From: Hermodice carunculata
Taxonomy: Eukaryota > Annelida > Polychaeta > Eunicida > Amphinomidae
Assembly: GCA_964020975.1 (NCBI GenBank)
Contig: OZ026619.1
Location: forward strand, 98,576,148-98,640,147
Direction: 5' to 3'
Length of the DNA stretch: 64,000 nucleotides
Position numbers and translations under genes: made by a program. Shown piece by piece: positions 36,594-48,828 of this stretch (within the stretch, counting starts at the first letter, position 1; each line of letters begins with the position of its first letter). The notes beneath the pieces were generated by a model. The model saw nothing but the letters and a program-made list of their open reading frames with translations. It made no database searches and was not told the DNA's origin.

Positions 36594-37590
36594 ACAAACG
36601 ACCACCCGTAAAAAAGCGGTCGTTCTAATGAACCTTAACCAATTTGCAAGTCAACACAGAAACAGGGCAACGTGCCGTTATTTTGCAGTAAAGTCAACTC
36701 AAACACAGCATTTTATTTCAGCTTGTCTGGGCGGTTAACTTGAGCCGGGAAAAAACATAGCTGCTGCATGTAGCCACGCTCACGCTGGTGCGGTATCGGT
36801 ATCTGGTATCACTAGGTTCCAGGTGTCCGTTCTCCAAGTTTCCAGGGGAAACGGTCGTCAACGTATTTTGAAAAGATGACTTACTATCATAACTTTAATC
36901 TGCGCGCTCAGTTGTGTCTAAAGCAGTTAGCATCCGTTAGTTATAAATACCAATGCAACACGACACCGCCATGGCATGCATGCACACACGATGAGCGCTT
37001 GGTTAAACTTGGCGCAATGCAATATTGTGGGAAAGGAAAATCACAGTGAATCGTGGCCACGTGCTTACAGCACGCTTCCAGGTGTCCGTTTTCCGAGTTA
37101 CCAGGACGAACGGTCTTTAAAGTACTTTTAAAACATGACTTACTATCTTAACTTTAATCTGCCTGCTCGGTTGGGTCTGAAGCAGTTATCATCGTTAGTT
37201 ACAAATCCAAATGCCACACGACGCCATGTGGTGGTGAGTACCATTTTGAACATTGCAAAATTAATTCAATGATTGCGGGGCAGTCTCACAAAAATACATT
37301 TGATTTGGATATCAAAGTGAATCGCGGACACAGCATATATCATATCATTATTGATGCTCTGAAATATACTTGCAAAAAATATACTTGGGGTTTCATATAT
37401 TATAACCCACTTCCTTCCCCTACTCGGCAAGATCGTCCCATTGGCATTGGGTGCGGAATTGACAATTTTCATAATGGCAGCCAAGTCGATTGGATAATTT
37501 GAAGGGGTTGCATCCAAAATATATGTGTGATTAGTGTTGAGGGAAGGTTGATTTGTCGAATGAATGTAATGTACAATATATAATGGGACT
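36594..37590 (+). repeat. R1, most complete copy
   Basis: About 1 kb. Starts with a hairpin at 36597-36624 (AACGACCAC...GCGGTCGTT). Holds two diverged sub-units (about 36815-36985 and 37075-37233), each with CCAGGTGTCCGTT and GACTTACTATC. Ends with TTGATTTGTCGAATGAATGT near 37565. Three other partial copies lie at the left end of the window. No coding sequence recognised. Class unknown, non-autonomous. Confidence 0.75.
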
Positions 37591-39770
37591 TTTCCAGAGT
37601 GAGCATTACCTGAAAATGTAAATACAACGACAAACAGTTACCAGTTGTAGGCCCCAGAATACGGGTTTGGTATCAGACACTGAAGTCGCCCCGAGGCAGT
37701 AAATTTAAGGTCAGCAATTGGCTGAGTGCCAAGCGCCCCATTGCGTCAAAGACGAAGCCCAGTGGAGAAGGTTGCTCCGATAGTGGATACAGGTCCGAGA
37801 GTACCGTCGGATTTTTATTTAAGTGATAAAAAACTCAACATTCGTTCAGGCACCAAGTGCCGCATCTTGTTCCCATTCAATATTATTGGCAATGCGCGTG
37901 CCAAGCTCTTTTTCTGGCCAGCTTCTGGTCATGTCAAACCGACTGTTCAGGTTTTCAATAAAAATTAAGTTCATGCCGTAATGCGTGACCAAGATAATTG
38001 CATTGAATTTGTAGGCACATTTGTATTAATATTTAACTGAATGAATCGTACCTTGCATGCGCGGCAGCGACTGTGACAAACAAAGAAAGCCGGGACCAGA
38101 AACTTGCCACCACCACACATTGCTCAAGTGTCGGGGCAGTCAAGGTGAAACAGTCCAGCTGGTCGTATTTATTTTGGTATTTCTTGACTTCTTGGCATTT
38201 CCATGGACACGGCACAGGGTTACTCTTGTCCGTCCGTCCGTCCGGCCGTTTCTCGGATAAACTTGTGTCGTATATATCGAATAGTATTTTACCCACAGTC
38301 ATGAAACTGTCTAATATAAAGATTAGTGACTGTGTGCAATTCATGCAGGGTAATATCCATAATTAACCTGCATAAATTGCTGTAAGTTCCAAATTGTAAC
38401 TATGAACGCAGTGTTTAACGTCTCAACAAAGCCGTAGGTAACTGCTGTTATTTCATATTATTTTTCTTAACGCCAAATAGATACCAAATTCCCTATGCCT
38501 TTGCAACCATCCATGTTTCTGGACAGCATAACTGTTCATTTGAATTTACATTGAAAGAACTTGTCATTAACCCTTTTTTTTAAATGTTGTATTTCGGACA
38601 TTATGTATATCTGTGTATGTTGACTTTTAGATTGATCAAGGTTTCCTCGTGCAGCAAGAATACCAGACTTGGTTACTTGCATTTGTTTATGGATAAAAAT
38701 ACACGTCTTTGTTCCCATTGTAACCACCCTAATCCCCTGTCATGCTTTATCTACTAGATATTGTTCAGACAATATCTAGGATATGGGACATTTGAGGACA
38801 AAAGCATTGCCCTTTAAACCATAATATTGATATACTGATCAAACTTATAGGGAATTGATATAACTATAGCACACCACGTTTTGCACATAGCTCCTCCTGA
38901 GCGTGAAACTGGCTGTCTTTCCATATAATAACAACCATAATTTACCGATGATTTCTATACTCATTGAATAAAATTGAATCATGGTGGTCAGATGATGGGG
39001 GTCAGTGTAACTTAGAGAGTTTTGGTCCTTTTTTTACTGACCAACACTTTCGATGTACGTTTAAGCACTGCGAGGTCAGGCAAGATTGACATTTTGTAAA
39101 TATGTAGGTGGGGACAAAAATATAGCGTCATTAGTCTAAGCACACCAGAAGAAGTGCTGGTGAGACCAACTTAAGATTTTACCGGCTTTAATTAGTGATT
39201 GGGTGCTTTACAGAATGATTCTATTGAATACGGTTTTTTAGGCAAAACATAGTACACAGAAGGGATTTATAGTATAGAAAGCACTTGAAAAGAAAGTAAA
39301 AATATTGGGCTTGGGCCTCCAACTGTGAGGGTTTTAGTGGGGTTCTTTTTTTTAAAACAGCCTCCACTCTATAAGGTAAGAGATCCTCATCGATGGGACT
39401 ATCCGTCTAAACGGCCCCAGTGAAACATATATGAGGAATTTTGTATGCTTGAAACATTGACTGGACTCCAACCCGAGGTTGGAGGGAAAATCCAGGGTTG
39501 ATTATAATCTTATTGTATCTGTATGTGTTTGTTTATGCTAATTTTTCTGCTAAGACGAGTGTTTAGCCTCGGGTGTGCTTGCTGGTACCCTGATTTTATC
39601 TTGAAGAGAAAGTAGTTTCCTTTGCTGTCAATGTGGGGAGAGACTTTTTAATCAATCACTGTTTAAAATTACTATTTATGTTAGATAATAAGGTTCACAA
39701 AGGGAATCTTCACTTACTGGACAGCGCTTCAACTTGAAGGTAGCTGTTTTCAGCACGTACATGATTGATT
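37591..39770. other. Long stretch without recognised genes
   Basis: Only a GTCCGTCCGTCCGTCCGG motif at 38228-38245, similar to 29725, and a stray 44-bp minisatellite unit at 39708-39742. No supported gene. Confidence 0.35.
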
Positions 39771-39773
39771 CCT

Positions 39774-39774
39774 G

Positions 39775-39869
<95 letters not shown>
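39774..39869. repeat. (TA)n microsatellite
   Basis: About 95 bp of uninterrupted TA. Confidence 0.95.
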
Positions 39870-39872
<3 letters not shown>

Positions 39873-41091
39873 TTTTCACTAGCCCCAAACAAGTGGTAAT
39901 TTGGCGGAATATACATGCATGTGTGCTAATAGGGTAGTGGTCAAAGCCCAAAAGTACTCGGGTACCCCTCCCCATGGTAGAACAAGACACAACCCTTTTT
40001 TTTTATTGAAGATTGGTTTGTGAGACATAAGAAAATTGATGGTTGTGGTAATTTATTTTAGTGATAGGTGTATCTTATCACCATTTATAATGAAGAATCA
40101 CTCTAAAAATCAATAAATTCTCACTTTGCTTGTTTTTTTGCATAAAATCAGCAATATGTGCTGAAACTTGATGACATTAGGCTTATATTAAAGAAAACTT
40201 ATGTGAAAAAGCAAAAAAAAAAAATAATGATACTAGACATTTAGGAACTTAAAGATGGGAAAAAATGTAGAAAACTGCACAATTATGCAAAAATATTTTT
40301 GATTTTGACATTTTTATCTCCCAAAAATATGTCAAAAAACTTACAATTCTTGTCCAATACTGCATTTTATACACCAAAAATTACCTTAGGCATAAGGCTA
40401 CGAGGCTACATGGAAATTATTATCCCAAGTTTCTCAAAATTTTATAAGCACCAAAAAGTATGACCCCTATTGAAAATAAGAAAAAACACTGCTTTGTCGC
40501 TATAGGACGCTATTCTTCAATTGATAATACTTCCTCATTGATAAAATTAACACTTGACACAAGAACAAACTTATTAATCCAGTGCAAGTGAATTTAATGT
40601 CACCTTCTTTTAAAATTTTGAGTTTGGATATGGAATGAAGATCAAACCTATTATTTCGTCCAAAACACTGATAAATTTTCTACCACAATTTTGCAGTTAA
40701 AAACCTTATATCAGAATTTGCATGTACTTTGATAATAAGGAAAATGACTCTGTGTTACAGAAATTATCAACATACTAGTATTTCGCAAATTTTTGGAAAA
40801 AAAAGAACTTGTCACATAGTCCACCACATCCAAATAGCTTGCCAATGCTGGCAATGAATGCCATATACTAACACACATTCACTACCCACTTTTTTCCCAG
40901 GACTCATCATGGCACCGGACCATCATTTGTGAATTTATCCATATCCCATGATCTATCATAACCTTAGGAGATGGAAGCATAGTACGTGGAACTTACCCAA
41001 ACACTGGCACAATTTATATCTGCCTGTTTGTCTGTTTGTATTTGATGATACAGGGTTGTGTTATATGATTTGCAACCAAAGCATTAAATCA
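39870..41091. other. Unassigned stretch
   Basis: AT-rich, no feature recognised. Confidence 0.4.
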
Positions 41092-41215
41092 ATCACATAC
41101 TGGAACTTACTTTCTCAACTGTGCGATGTTGCGCCCGACACCACTGGGCTTTGACGAGCCCAGCGGTATCGGGCGCAGCGTCGCACATTTGGGAAAGTAA
41201 GTTCCAGTATGTGAT
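41092..41215. repeat. Near-perfect hairpin, 59-bp arms, 6-base loop
   Basis: ATCACATACTGGAACTTACT (41092) pairs with AGTAAGTTCCAGTATGTGAT (ending 41215). Pairing continues through TGCGCCCGA to CTGGGCT, loop TTGACG at 41151-41156. Only about five mismatches over 59 bp. Confidence 0.95.
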
Positions 41216-41220
41216 TTATT

Positions 41221-41261
41221 ATGTCTGGGTTCCAACCCAGACATTTTGTTTTTCCAAGAAT

Positions 41262-41298
<37 letters not shown>

Positions 41299-41600
41299 TT
41301 TACGACCAGATTTGTCCGGATTTTTTCTCAGGCACTACTATTTCAAAAACCACCAAACTTGCCATGGTGACTGACCTACCAGTGAAATTAGGCACCTGAC
41401 TTGGAATAGTCATGATGATTAAAGTTATGCAAATGAGGGGCAATTAAAATTTTTAAAGCTCCATATCTTCGAAACTATTGGAGATAAACAGAAAGTTCTA
41501 ACTTACACATATAGGTTTGAGACAACTGGCAAATCCAATGGCATGCAAACAAAAGTTGGGGAATTTTAATGTATGCTAAATTCAGTGAATTTCCCAACAA
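41221..41600 (+). repeat. Hairpin-capped modular repeat, copy 1
   Basis: Starts with a perfect 11+2+11 hairpin, ATGTCTGGGTT CC AACCCAGACAT (41221-41244), then (TTTC)n at 41262-41300. The shared body follows: CTATTTCAAAAACCACCAAACTTGCCATGGTGACTGAC, split by differences from copy 2, then GGAATAGTCATGATG and TTATGCAAAT. The body is shared with 43860-44660 and, inverted, with 53338-53800. Confidence 0.65.
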
Positions 41601-41705
41601 TCCACATTTTGACTAGGGCTTCTGCTGTACTGCATGTTATAAGCCTCCATGGTGCTAGGAAACCATTTTGCATTCATGATACTTGAACCTGCCTCATGGC
41701 ATTAC

Positions 41706-41796
41706 GTAGGTTTATAAGTTATTTTGGAAGGTACAGACTGCAACGTGGTTTGTTTACATTTTTTGCGGGTTAAATTAGTAGCGTAACACCTTAAAG
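41706..41796. repeat. ~90-bp direct repeat, copy 1
   Basis: GTTTATAAGTTATTTTGGAA to GCGTAACACCTT; repeated at 42882-42966 with few differences. Confidence 0.85.
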
Positions 41797-42881
41797 GGCA
41801 CTGCAGGTGACTACTTTGGGCAGCACAAAGACCCATTATCAGGTCTGTACAGTCATTATTTCATTTAATTACTCGAAATGTTACATTCTATGAATGAATA
41901 AACACATAAAGTGCATTTTGATAATTTAAATCACATTTATGCTCAAAATTAATACTCAATTGTACAAAATGAGGGAGGTCCACAAACAATTCATGTCTCA
42001 CACAATTTTAACTGATGCCATGGGTTCCTGGGTCATAATTTCATTATGGAGAGCACACTCATGACTATGAAACTCCAAAAATAGGATATTACTGTTCAAG
42101 AGAACAGAAAGCTCAGTTTAGATGGATGGCGATTTCAACTATGGGCACAATTCTGTATCTGAGAGGGTATGGAGTTTCAGTTACAGTCACCGTATTCAAT
42201 TCCAAAGTCTATAAACCAACATGACATGTATTTTTTTTATGGAAGTTCACAATATTTACTTCATGAAAAACACAATTTACAATAGGCATCATTGGGAAAA
42301 CTTTTTGGTAGCATACTCCTGCAACATGCACCTACAATTTTTTCAGTTTTTGCTCATATGCATTCTGGTTTATTGCATTACATCTGGCTGTTAGGGAAAA
42401 ATAGTGGCCCCAGTTCAAGCTTTTTAATATGATTTGTACACAAAACAATATTTCCAATCTTCAAAGATCATTTATTTGATAATTGTAGAGATGACTTGTT
42501 CCCTTAAGGTATTACGTGAGTAGATCGACCGGCTTCGGGGTAGAAGGATTATAGAGTGCATATTAGAACGACCTTTACAGGTACAGGGGGCTACCTCTTA
42601 TATAATTCTGACCACAGTAACATCTTTTTTTCTGAAACTGACAGGTACAGGGTGCGGTATTTATTGACAGGTCAGTTTTCAACATACCCAGCGTAGTGAC
42701 TGAATACACATAGCCACAATGTGAGTACTTCAAGTCACCGCGCAAGGCGGCATGACTGCTGTCAGTACTTTGGCTGTAGCAAACGGTAATATCTTAAAAT
42801 TTTCCCAATGATGACCAGGTTTTCTTGTTCTCGGATGATTGAGAATATTGTAAGGAACAATTTGGCATAGGATATGTTTGG
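41797..42881. other. Sequence between the 90-bp direct repeats
   Basis: About 1.1 kb without recognised genes. CCCTTAAGGTATTACG at 42501-42516 is an inverted match to the end of repeat copy 1, so an inserted element with inverted ends is possible. Confidence 0.35.
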
Positions 42882-42966
42882 GTTTATAAGTTATTTTGGA
42901 AGGTACAGACTGCAACCTGGTTTGTTTACATTTTTGCGGGTTGAATTAGTAGCGTAACACCTTTAT
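42882..42966. repeat. ~90-bp direct repeat, copy 2
   Basis: Same sequence as 41706-41796, same orientation, about 1.18 kb apart. Confidence 0.85.
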
Positions 42967-43690
42967 AGGCAGCCCTCTGGCGATGCCTGCTGGGTTTATG
43001 GTTTGACAGGTTTGGGTCTTATGGCAAATGGGAGGTAGGAATGGGGTGGGGTGGGGTGGGGGAACTCCCAACCACTGTGTGATGAGGTTCTCAATAAAAT
43101 ACAGAGAATCTCTTTCTGTTTATGCAAGAAACATATCTGATCCATGTTCACACTAACGCTGGACAGAGCTGTAAGTGCACCATGGCTGAGAATGACCAGT
43201 CGGAGTTTGCCTGCATGAGGCTAGGAGCCTGCTAGGCTTATCAGTCCCAAGGGATCAGAGGATTTGGAATTCTAGGCATGACAAGCCAGAGTGTACCCTC
43301 TGTTAAAAATAGACTACATACAGAGCTGAGTTTGCTGGACCGATCAAAGTCTGACTTATAGTCCTCAGGGACTGTTTTCACCTTTTGCTGAATTTTGAAA
43401 AAGTGTGCGAATTTGTGTCATCTCAACGGACACTTTCATGTCTTTGTTTTCTTGTAACCAGTGAGATGAAGCCTGTTCTTCATAGCCAATACTGAGTCAG
43501 TATAGTGCATGCCTCAGATCATAGGTACATGTACATGTAGTTTTGTGACAGCATCTGTTAAAATCTGTTTAGGTAAGAAAGGAACAAAGACAGTTTTGTA
43601 TTGCATGCATATACATCCCTCTGTATTATTATATGTGTACACTGTACATGCACATATACTCATCAATACTGTCCAGAAGGGCTGACCCTC
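42967..43690. other. Unassigned stretch
   Basis: No gene recognised; short GGGGT tandem at 43042-43060. Confidence 0.4.
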
Positions 43691-43714
43691 TCAGGTATGG
43701 GCACTTTTCTCTGG

Positions 43715-43790
43715 TCGTGAAGGTGCCCACTGTAGAGAGGTTTCACTGTACAGTGGTACCTGCAATTTAAGATCACCCCTAATGCTGGAT
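43715..43790. mobile_element. Two abutting pogo/Tc1-type terminal repeats
   Basis: A right end (reverse strand CAGTGAAACCTCTCTACAG) stops at 43748. A TA at 43749-43750 follows, then a left end CAGTGGTACCTGCAATTTAA from 43751. Partner ends were not found, so these are remnants. Confidence 0.5.
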
Positions 43791-43849
43791 AAAAGTGGTC
43801 ACATAGGAGAGGTTGTCTTTCATCTCAGATAAATTAACAAAGAAATAAA

Positions 43850-44665
43850 AAGCCAATGTCTTTCTTTCTGACCAAGCTGGTCCACAGTTTTTTTCAGACA
43901 CTATTGGAAAAAATCACCAAGCTTGCCAAGGTGACTGACATAACCAGCAAAAGTGTGCATTTCATTTGGAATAGTCATGATGTTTAAAATTATGCAAATT
44001 TTAGAGGCAACAAAAATTTTAAAAGCGCCATATCTTCCAAACTATTGCAGATGGACTCAAAATTTCAATGTGCAGATATACCTTTGTGGCACTTGCCACT
44101 ATAATGGACAGTATAGTTGTAAAATTTCAAATTATGCTAATAAGGGTTATTGAAAAATTTAAACGTTGAGTATCTCCAAAACTATTGTTCATAGAGATGC
44201 CATTCCAACTTCAATTTGTAGGATTGTGGCAAAGCCGCATCCAATGAAACATAAACCAAAGTTGTAGGATTTTAATTTATGCAAATTAGGTGAATATGCA
44301 AAATGTAAATCTTTCATAGCTTCAAATCTACCATAGAGGTGCCATTTCTACTTCAATTTATGGGTTTGTGGCATAACCCCATCCAATGAACAATAAACCA
44401 AAGTTCTTCTAGGCTTATGATTCATGCAAATTAGACAAATACACAAAATTAGAATGTTGAATAGGTTCAAAACTACTATATATACTAGTTTCATTCAAAC
44501 TTCACTTTATAAGTTTGGGACATGGCCACATCCCTTGAACCAAGCACCAAGGCTGAGCATTTTAATTTATAAAAATTAAGCTAATAAACGAAATTTACAT
44601 TATGTTGAACGATGATTCTCATTTTGAAGGCACCCACATAGATTTGCTGTGACGCAAATCTTCTT
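43850..44665 (+). repeat. Hairpin-capped modular repeat, copy 2
   Basis: Starts with a TCTTTCTTTC stretch, then the family body. About four internal modules of roughly 150 bp follow, each with a 'TCxxAAACTAT' and an 'ATGCAAATTAG' motif. Ends with hairpin AGATTTGC TGTGAC GCAAATCT at 44640-44661. Confidence 0.65.
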
Positions 44666-45470
44666 TTCTAGTTTTATGCTTTATTAGACAACTACTGGAT
44701 GACTGAAAACATACATGTACATTGTTACCTGTTCACTTTTGATTGTATAGTTATATTATGGCAGTTCTGGTAAAAAAATTACCATTTAGACCTGCAAGAA
44801 AATAAGGGGGGTGGGGTAACTCTTTTCTCTACAATTTAAATTCTGAGAAAGGTGAGGCTACATTTAGCATATTGCCTTTTAGCTCGACAATTAGGGCAAT
44901 TTTTGGTGCATTAAATGTTTTCCTAGAGCAAGGACTTCGAGCACTGTGTAACATTTTATGCACCGTAGAATATCGAACCTGAAGGAATTTTTGCATTAAT
45001 TTGCCCAAATTTGGTATTTTTCGACATTTTATGACAACAAAACCATGTAAACATCATTTGTACAGTGCTAACCATATTATTTCAGATACTATGAGCCATA
45101 TTTGGTATGTTTCTGGAATTTATTTTTGAAGTTATGCTCAGTAGTGTCTTGTATGGAATGATAGTTAAAGTGATGACAACCATTTTCAAAGATATGGCTA
45201 TAAAATACCCCTGTCAAATTAAAAGATTACAACCATCATAATCCAATGCAGAATATACCAATCTTTAATAAAAAATGGGTTGTTATTCGTTCTACCATAG
45301 GAGGGGTATATCCTTAAATAAGCCACTTTTTTAGGGTTGGCCACTAGTCTATAACATATCAGCATGTTGTCACGGTACTGGCAAAAGCCACACTGCATAT
45401 GTACAAGCCTAACTTGGTAATTGCCGGTCAAGTTTTCTTTTACAAACATTAGGTTCATAACCCATTTATA
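44666..45470. other. Unassigned stretch
   Basis: No feature recognised. Confidence 0.4.
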
Positions 45471-45479
45471 TATATATAT

Positions 45480-47340
45480 GAAACAATTGTCCTTCCTTCA
45501 TATGGTTATAATAGATAACATACTTCATCGGACATGCCTTCCTGACTCTAACTTACAAAATTCCACAATATCAATATGAGCGCTATATAATTTCATCTGG
45601 ATCGCCCTATAGTACATCGAAGTGCTACTAATAAGTTAGGTTTTCCAGAACATGGAGAATACACACACAATATGTACACATCACACAGGACAAACAATGT
45701 TACCAATGCTTATTCAAAACAAGCGTCTGTTAACGTCATGTGTGCACATAGAAATTTTACAAGTGAGCATATTGTCCCTAGCAAATATGCCTCTAACGAG
45801 AAAGAAACATGTCTTGTTCATCAGACCCAGACCTGTTGATGAAACAGCCAAGGATCTGCTGGTGGTCCTTAAATTCGATCACTTTTCCCCTGGCTTGACA
45901 AAGGGAACAGACCAGAGTTTGAATGTTTTGCCTTGAAAGTACAAACAGCCTGATTTCTCTGAATTAAGGATTTTGTCAAACGCAACAGCATAAGAAGTGC
46001 ACACATCAATTAATAGTTGCACATGTTTCGGGGAAGCACATAAAAGAGTTAAGTCATCAGCGTACATAATAAGATTCAATCATACCAAGGAGAGCAGAGA
46101 GGGGTCTCTCCACCCACCCTGATCATACTTTGTTTATGTTGTACCCAGTCCCACAGGCTAGTAATCTGTCACTCAAATTATCCATGTAAAAATTGAACAA
46201 TTTGGGGTGATACAATTCCACCCTGTCTAACCCCGTTAGACATGATGAATGAAAACGATAAAGCAGACCCCCAATAACTCAGTAATTTCACTACAAAAGG
46301 TTTTACCCCTGGGTCCAATAACACCTTGAAAAGAGTCCAATGGTTGATGTGATCAAATGCCTTTGAAGCATCAAGGCAAATGACAAATACAGGGCTACTA
46401 TGTTGTCTATACAGTATTAAATAGTCTGTTTTAAGGCAAATAAGCAGGCATCAATTGAATGACCGTGCTTAAATCCAAACGGTTATCATGTGTATGTAAC
46501 ATGAGCTTACATCTGTCCAGCAGACAGTGTTCAAGCACTTTACAGAAAATAGTCGTAAGAGCAATTGGCCTCTTGTTCCTTTTAGATGTGATGTCCCAGC
46601 TTTGTCTTTGATAATGGGAACAATTATTGCCTTCATGCGGTTTTCCGGCAAATACCCATGGGAAAGCATATCAATGAAAGTCATTGACAGAAGCCTGAAG
46701 GATACATCATTTACCATCAGCATATTTTAAACAGCTTGGCAGCTAAAGTGTATCAGCCACAAGCTTTCCCTAACCTTGAGGTCGGCGCTGATTCCATTCA
46801 CCTCTATATCCAAAAAATAAGTACCCGCCGCCAAAAGTCTCTCTACATGGTTTCGGTACTTATAGATATCAACCAAGGTAAGCAGCAATTATAAATGGTC
46901 ATGCCACATCTCTGATATGTTTTACTCACCAGACACTCCCTCAATTGACTCTAGCAACGGCACCATTTTGTTTGCTGCAGAGATTTTATTCCAAAATGAC
47001 ATTGTAATTTTTCTGTGAATAGTCCTAAACAATGATATTTGCTCACGCCGACGTTTCCTCATTGGAATTACATTGACGTAGCGCGTACTTAAAACTCAGC
47101 CGTGTGCTTATCTCATGGCCATTTGCAAGCCCTTGTCTGGGCTAACTAACAACAACTCTCAAAGTAGCTCCATCCTTAGCTTCTGTATAAAAAATCATTG
47201 ACATAGTCATCTCAATCAAGAACAATATAATTTTTACCCGTTCTGGAAGAGGATTTGTATTTCCCTACTTTTTTTATCTGCAGCACTCTGTAAACCAAGC
47301 ACTATTTCTTCATTTATTCTGCCAAATGCTCTTTGTCATT
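45480..47340 (-). mobile_element. LINE-I, jockey-type ORF2 fragment
   Basis: Read on the - strand. Weak pre-RT traces (FKYALRQCNSNEETSA, about 47080). RT: LSMTFIDMLSHGYLPENRMK (46640), RPIALTTIFCKVLEHCLLDR (46560), VICLDASKAFDHINHWTLF (46350), SNGVRQGGIVSPQ (46230) and MYADDLTLLCASPKHVQLL (46060), an intact YADD. Then a post-RT trace, GIFARDNMLTCK and TSMYYRAI (about 45780-45600). Several frame changes and stops; dead. No zinc knuckle. Same general type as LINE-F. A short TA run (45469-45478) marks the 3' side. Confidence 0.8.
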
Positions 47341-47481
47341 ACATTGTGTGTTTGTACAAAATAACAGATGTGTTGGAATGGTCACCTGGCTGAAATAGTG
47401 CACGGTAGCTTGTGTATGGGTCCCACCAGAACGCGATTCAGTCTTGGACCAATTGAGACCTTTCAGTCGTTGAATTGTGGT

Positions 47482-48146
47482 ATTTTCAAATAGTACAGAA
47501 ACACATGATCCATATTCATTAATTCCAAACCCAACAATGACGGCAAAGAGATTTCAGACTTGCAAAGCATCAACATTTCTTTTCCAATACCAATGTGAAG
47601 AAACAAATTTCACTCCTGACTTGAGACAGGCAGTCACCCATAAACGGCAACTGGTGGTTTTAAACCGGTCCTCTGAACCTTAGAAATATTCATCATTAAC
47701 TGCAGACACTAGTTCTTTTTCCAAAATGTATAGGCCTAACCACCCAAAACACAAATTTCATTTCTTCTGCCAAAAATAAAAAGAGACCTGTTAGGCCTAT
47801 CACCTTTTAGTTCTCCCGACTTGTCAGTCAGCTAAGTTTAAAGCAAAAGAGTAAAGTAGGCCTACATCGTTTTTGTGACATTTATGAATCTGGAACATTA
47901 TAAACACACCCTACCTCCACTATAACTATGAGTCGGAGAACAAAGCCCACAGCACAACATAGCCAATGAAGTAATTTTCAAATAGTACAGAAACACATGA
48001 TCCATATTCATTAATTCCAAACCCAACAATGATGGCAAAGCGATTTCAGACTTGCCAAAGCATCAACATTTCTTTTCCAATACCAATGTGAAGAAACAAA
48101 TTTCACTCCTGACTTGAGACAGGCAGTCACCCATAAAAGGCAACTG
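47482..48146 (-). repeat. A-B-A direct-repeat structure
   Basis: Block A at 47482-47653 (172 bp) is repeated at 47974-48146 with about four differences. Block B (about 47654-47973) lies between. B plus the left A match 24077-24560 in inverted orientation. No coding frame recognised. Confidence 0.85.
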
Positions 48147-48656
48147 TAAAAGTACTTTTAGCGTGTTTTGTCCTTACGACAACGCCAGTACATTCAGCAT
48201 GTTGTGTCATTACGATCATGGCATTTCCGATGTTTTGGGGTACTTTGGATTATGTACTTGCAAAAATTTATCACTGTGCTGTGGTAACTGGCCAGTCTAC
48301 CTTAAATTGGATGTGCTCTATAGATATTGGTCTTGCAGGTGCTCAAAGATTATTTAACACATTCAGGTTCAAATGGACTGAGTCAATGACAAGCACGTCA
48401 AAAGGGGAAGTTGTTCATCAAAATGAAATGCATTATAACATTGTTGGGTATTTGATCACTGTATACATGCTCAAGTATTCCACTTTTTTGCCGTAGTCGG
48501 TTCCAAAATAGAGAGAAATATTGCACCTAATTCAAAACAGCAAAGTAACAAAATCTGACAATTAGAGACATAATGTTTTATTATCAATTCAAAAATAGGA
48601 TGTCACATTATTTTTATGAAACACAGTGCAAATTGTGCTGCAATTTGTGCAAAAGA
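48147..48656. other. Unassigned stretch
   Basis: No feature recognised. A + frame of 92 codons (48218-48496) has no known domain. Confidence 0.35.
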
Positions 48657-48828
48657 CTCCCAAAATGAGTACCCTCCACATTCCTCCCCTACGCATTCAC
48701 ACTGGCAGGACAAAACTCCTAAACCCAGTATCCGCCACAAACAACTCCTTTGCATTCACACTGCTAGGATAAAACTCCCAAATGAGTACACTCCACGAAC
48801 CACTCCCACGCATTCACAATGCTAGGAC
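48657..48828. repeat. ~58-bp tandem array
   Basis: Three units: CTCCCAAAATGAGTAC...GCATTCACACTGGCAGGACAAAA and two variants. Confidence 0.85.

Noticed and set aside
36597-36630. R1 hairpin followed by CTAAT, like a Helitron 3' end
   Set aside because: Helitrons end at hairpin plus CTRR before T. Here the homology between R1 copies continues well beyond CTAAT, so it is not an element end of that type.
41092-41215. MicroRNA precursor
   Set aside because: The stem is long and almost perfect along its whole length, which fits an inverted-repeat element better. No small-RNA evidence can be seen from sequence.
47482-48146. A-B-A read as a miniature LTR element
   Set aside because: No TG...CA ends, no primer-binding or polypurine site seen, and the 24 kb copy has only one flank. 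Left as an unclassified repeat.
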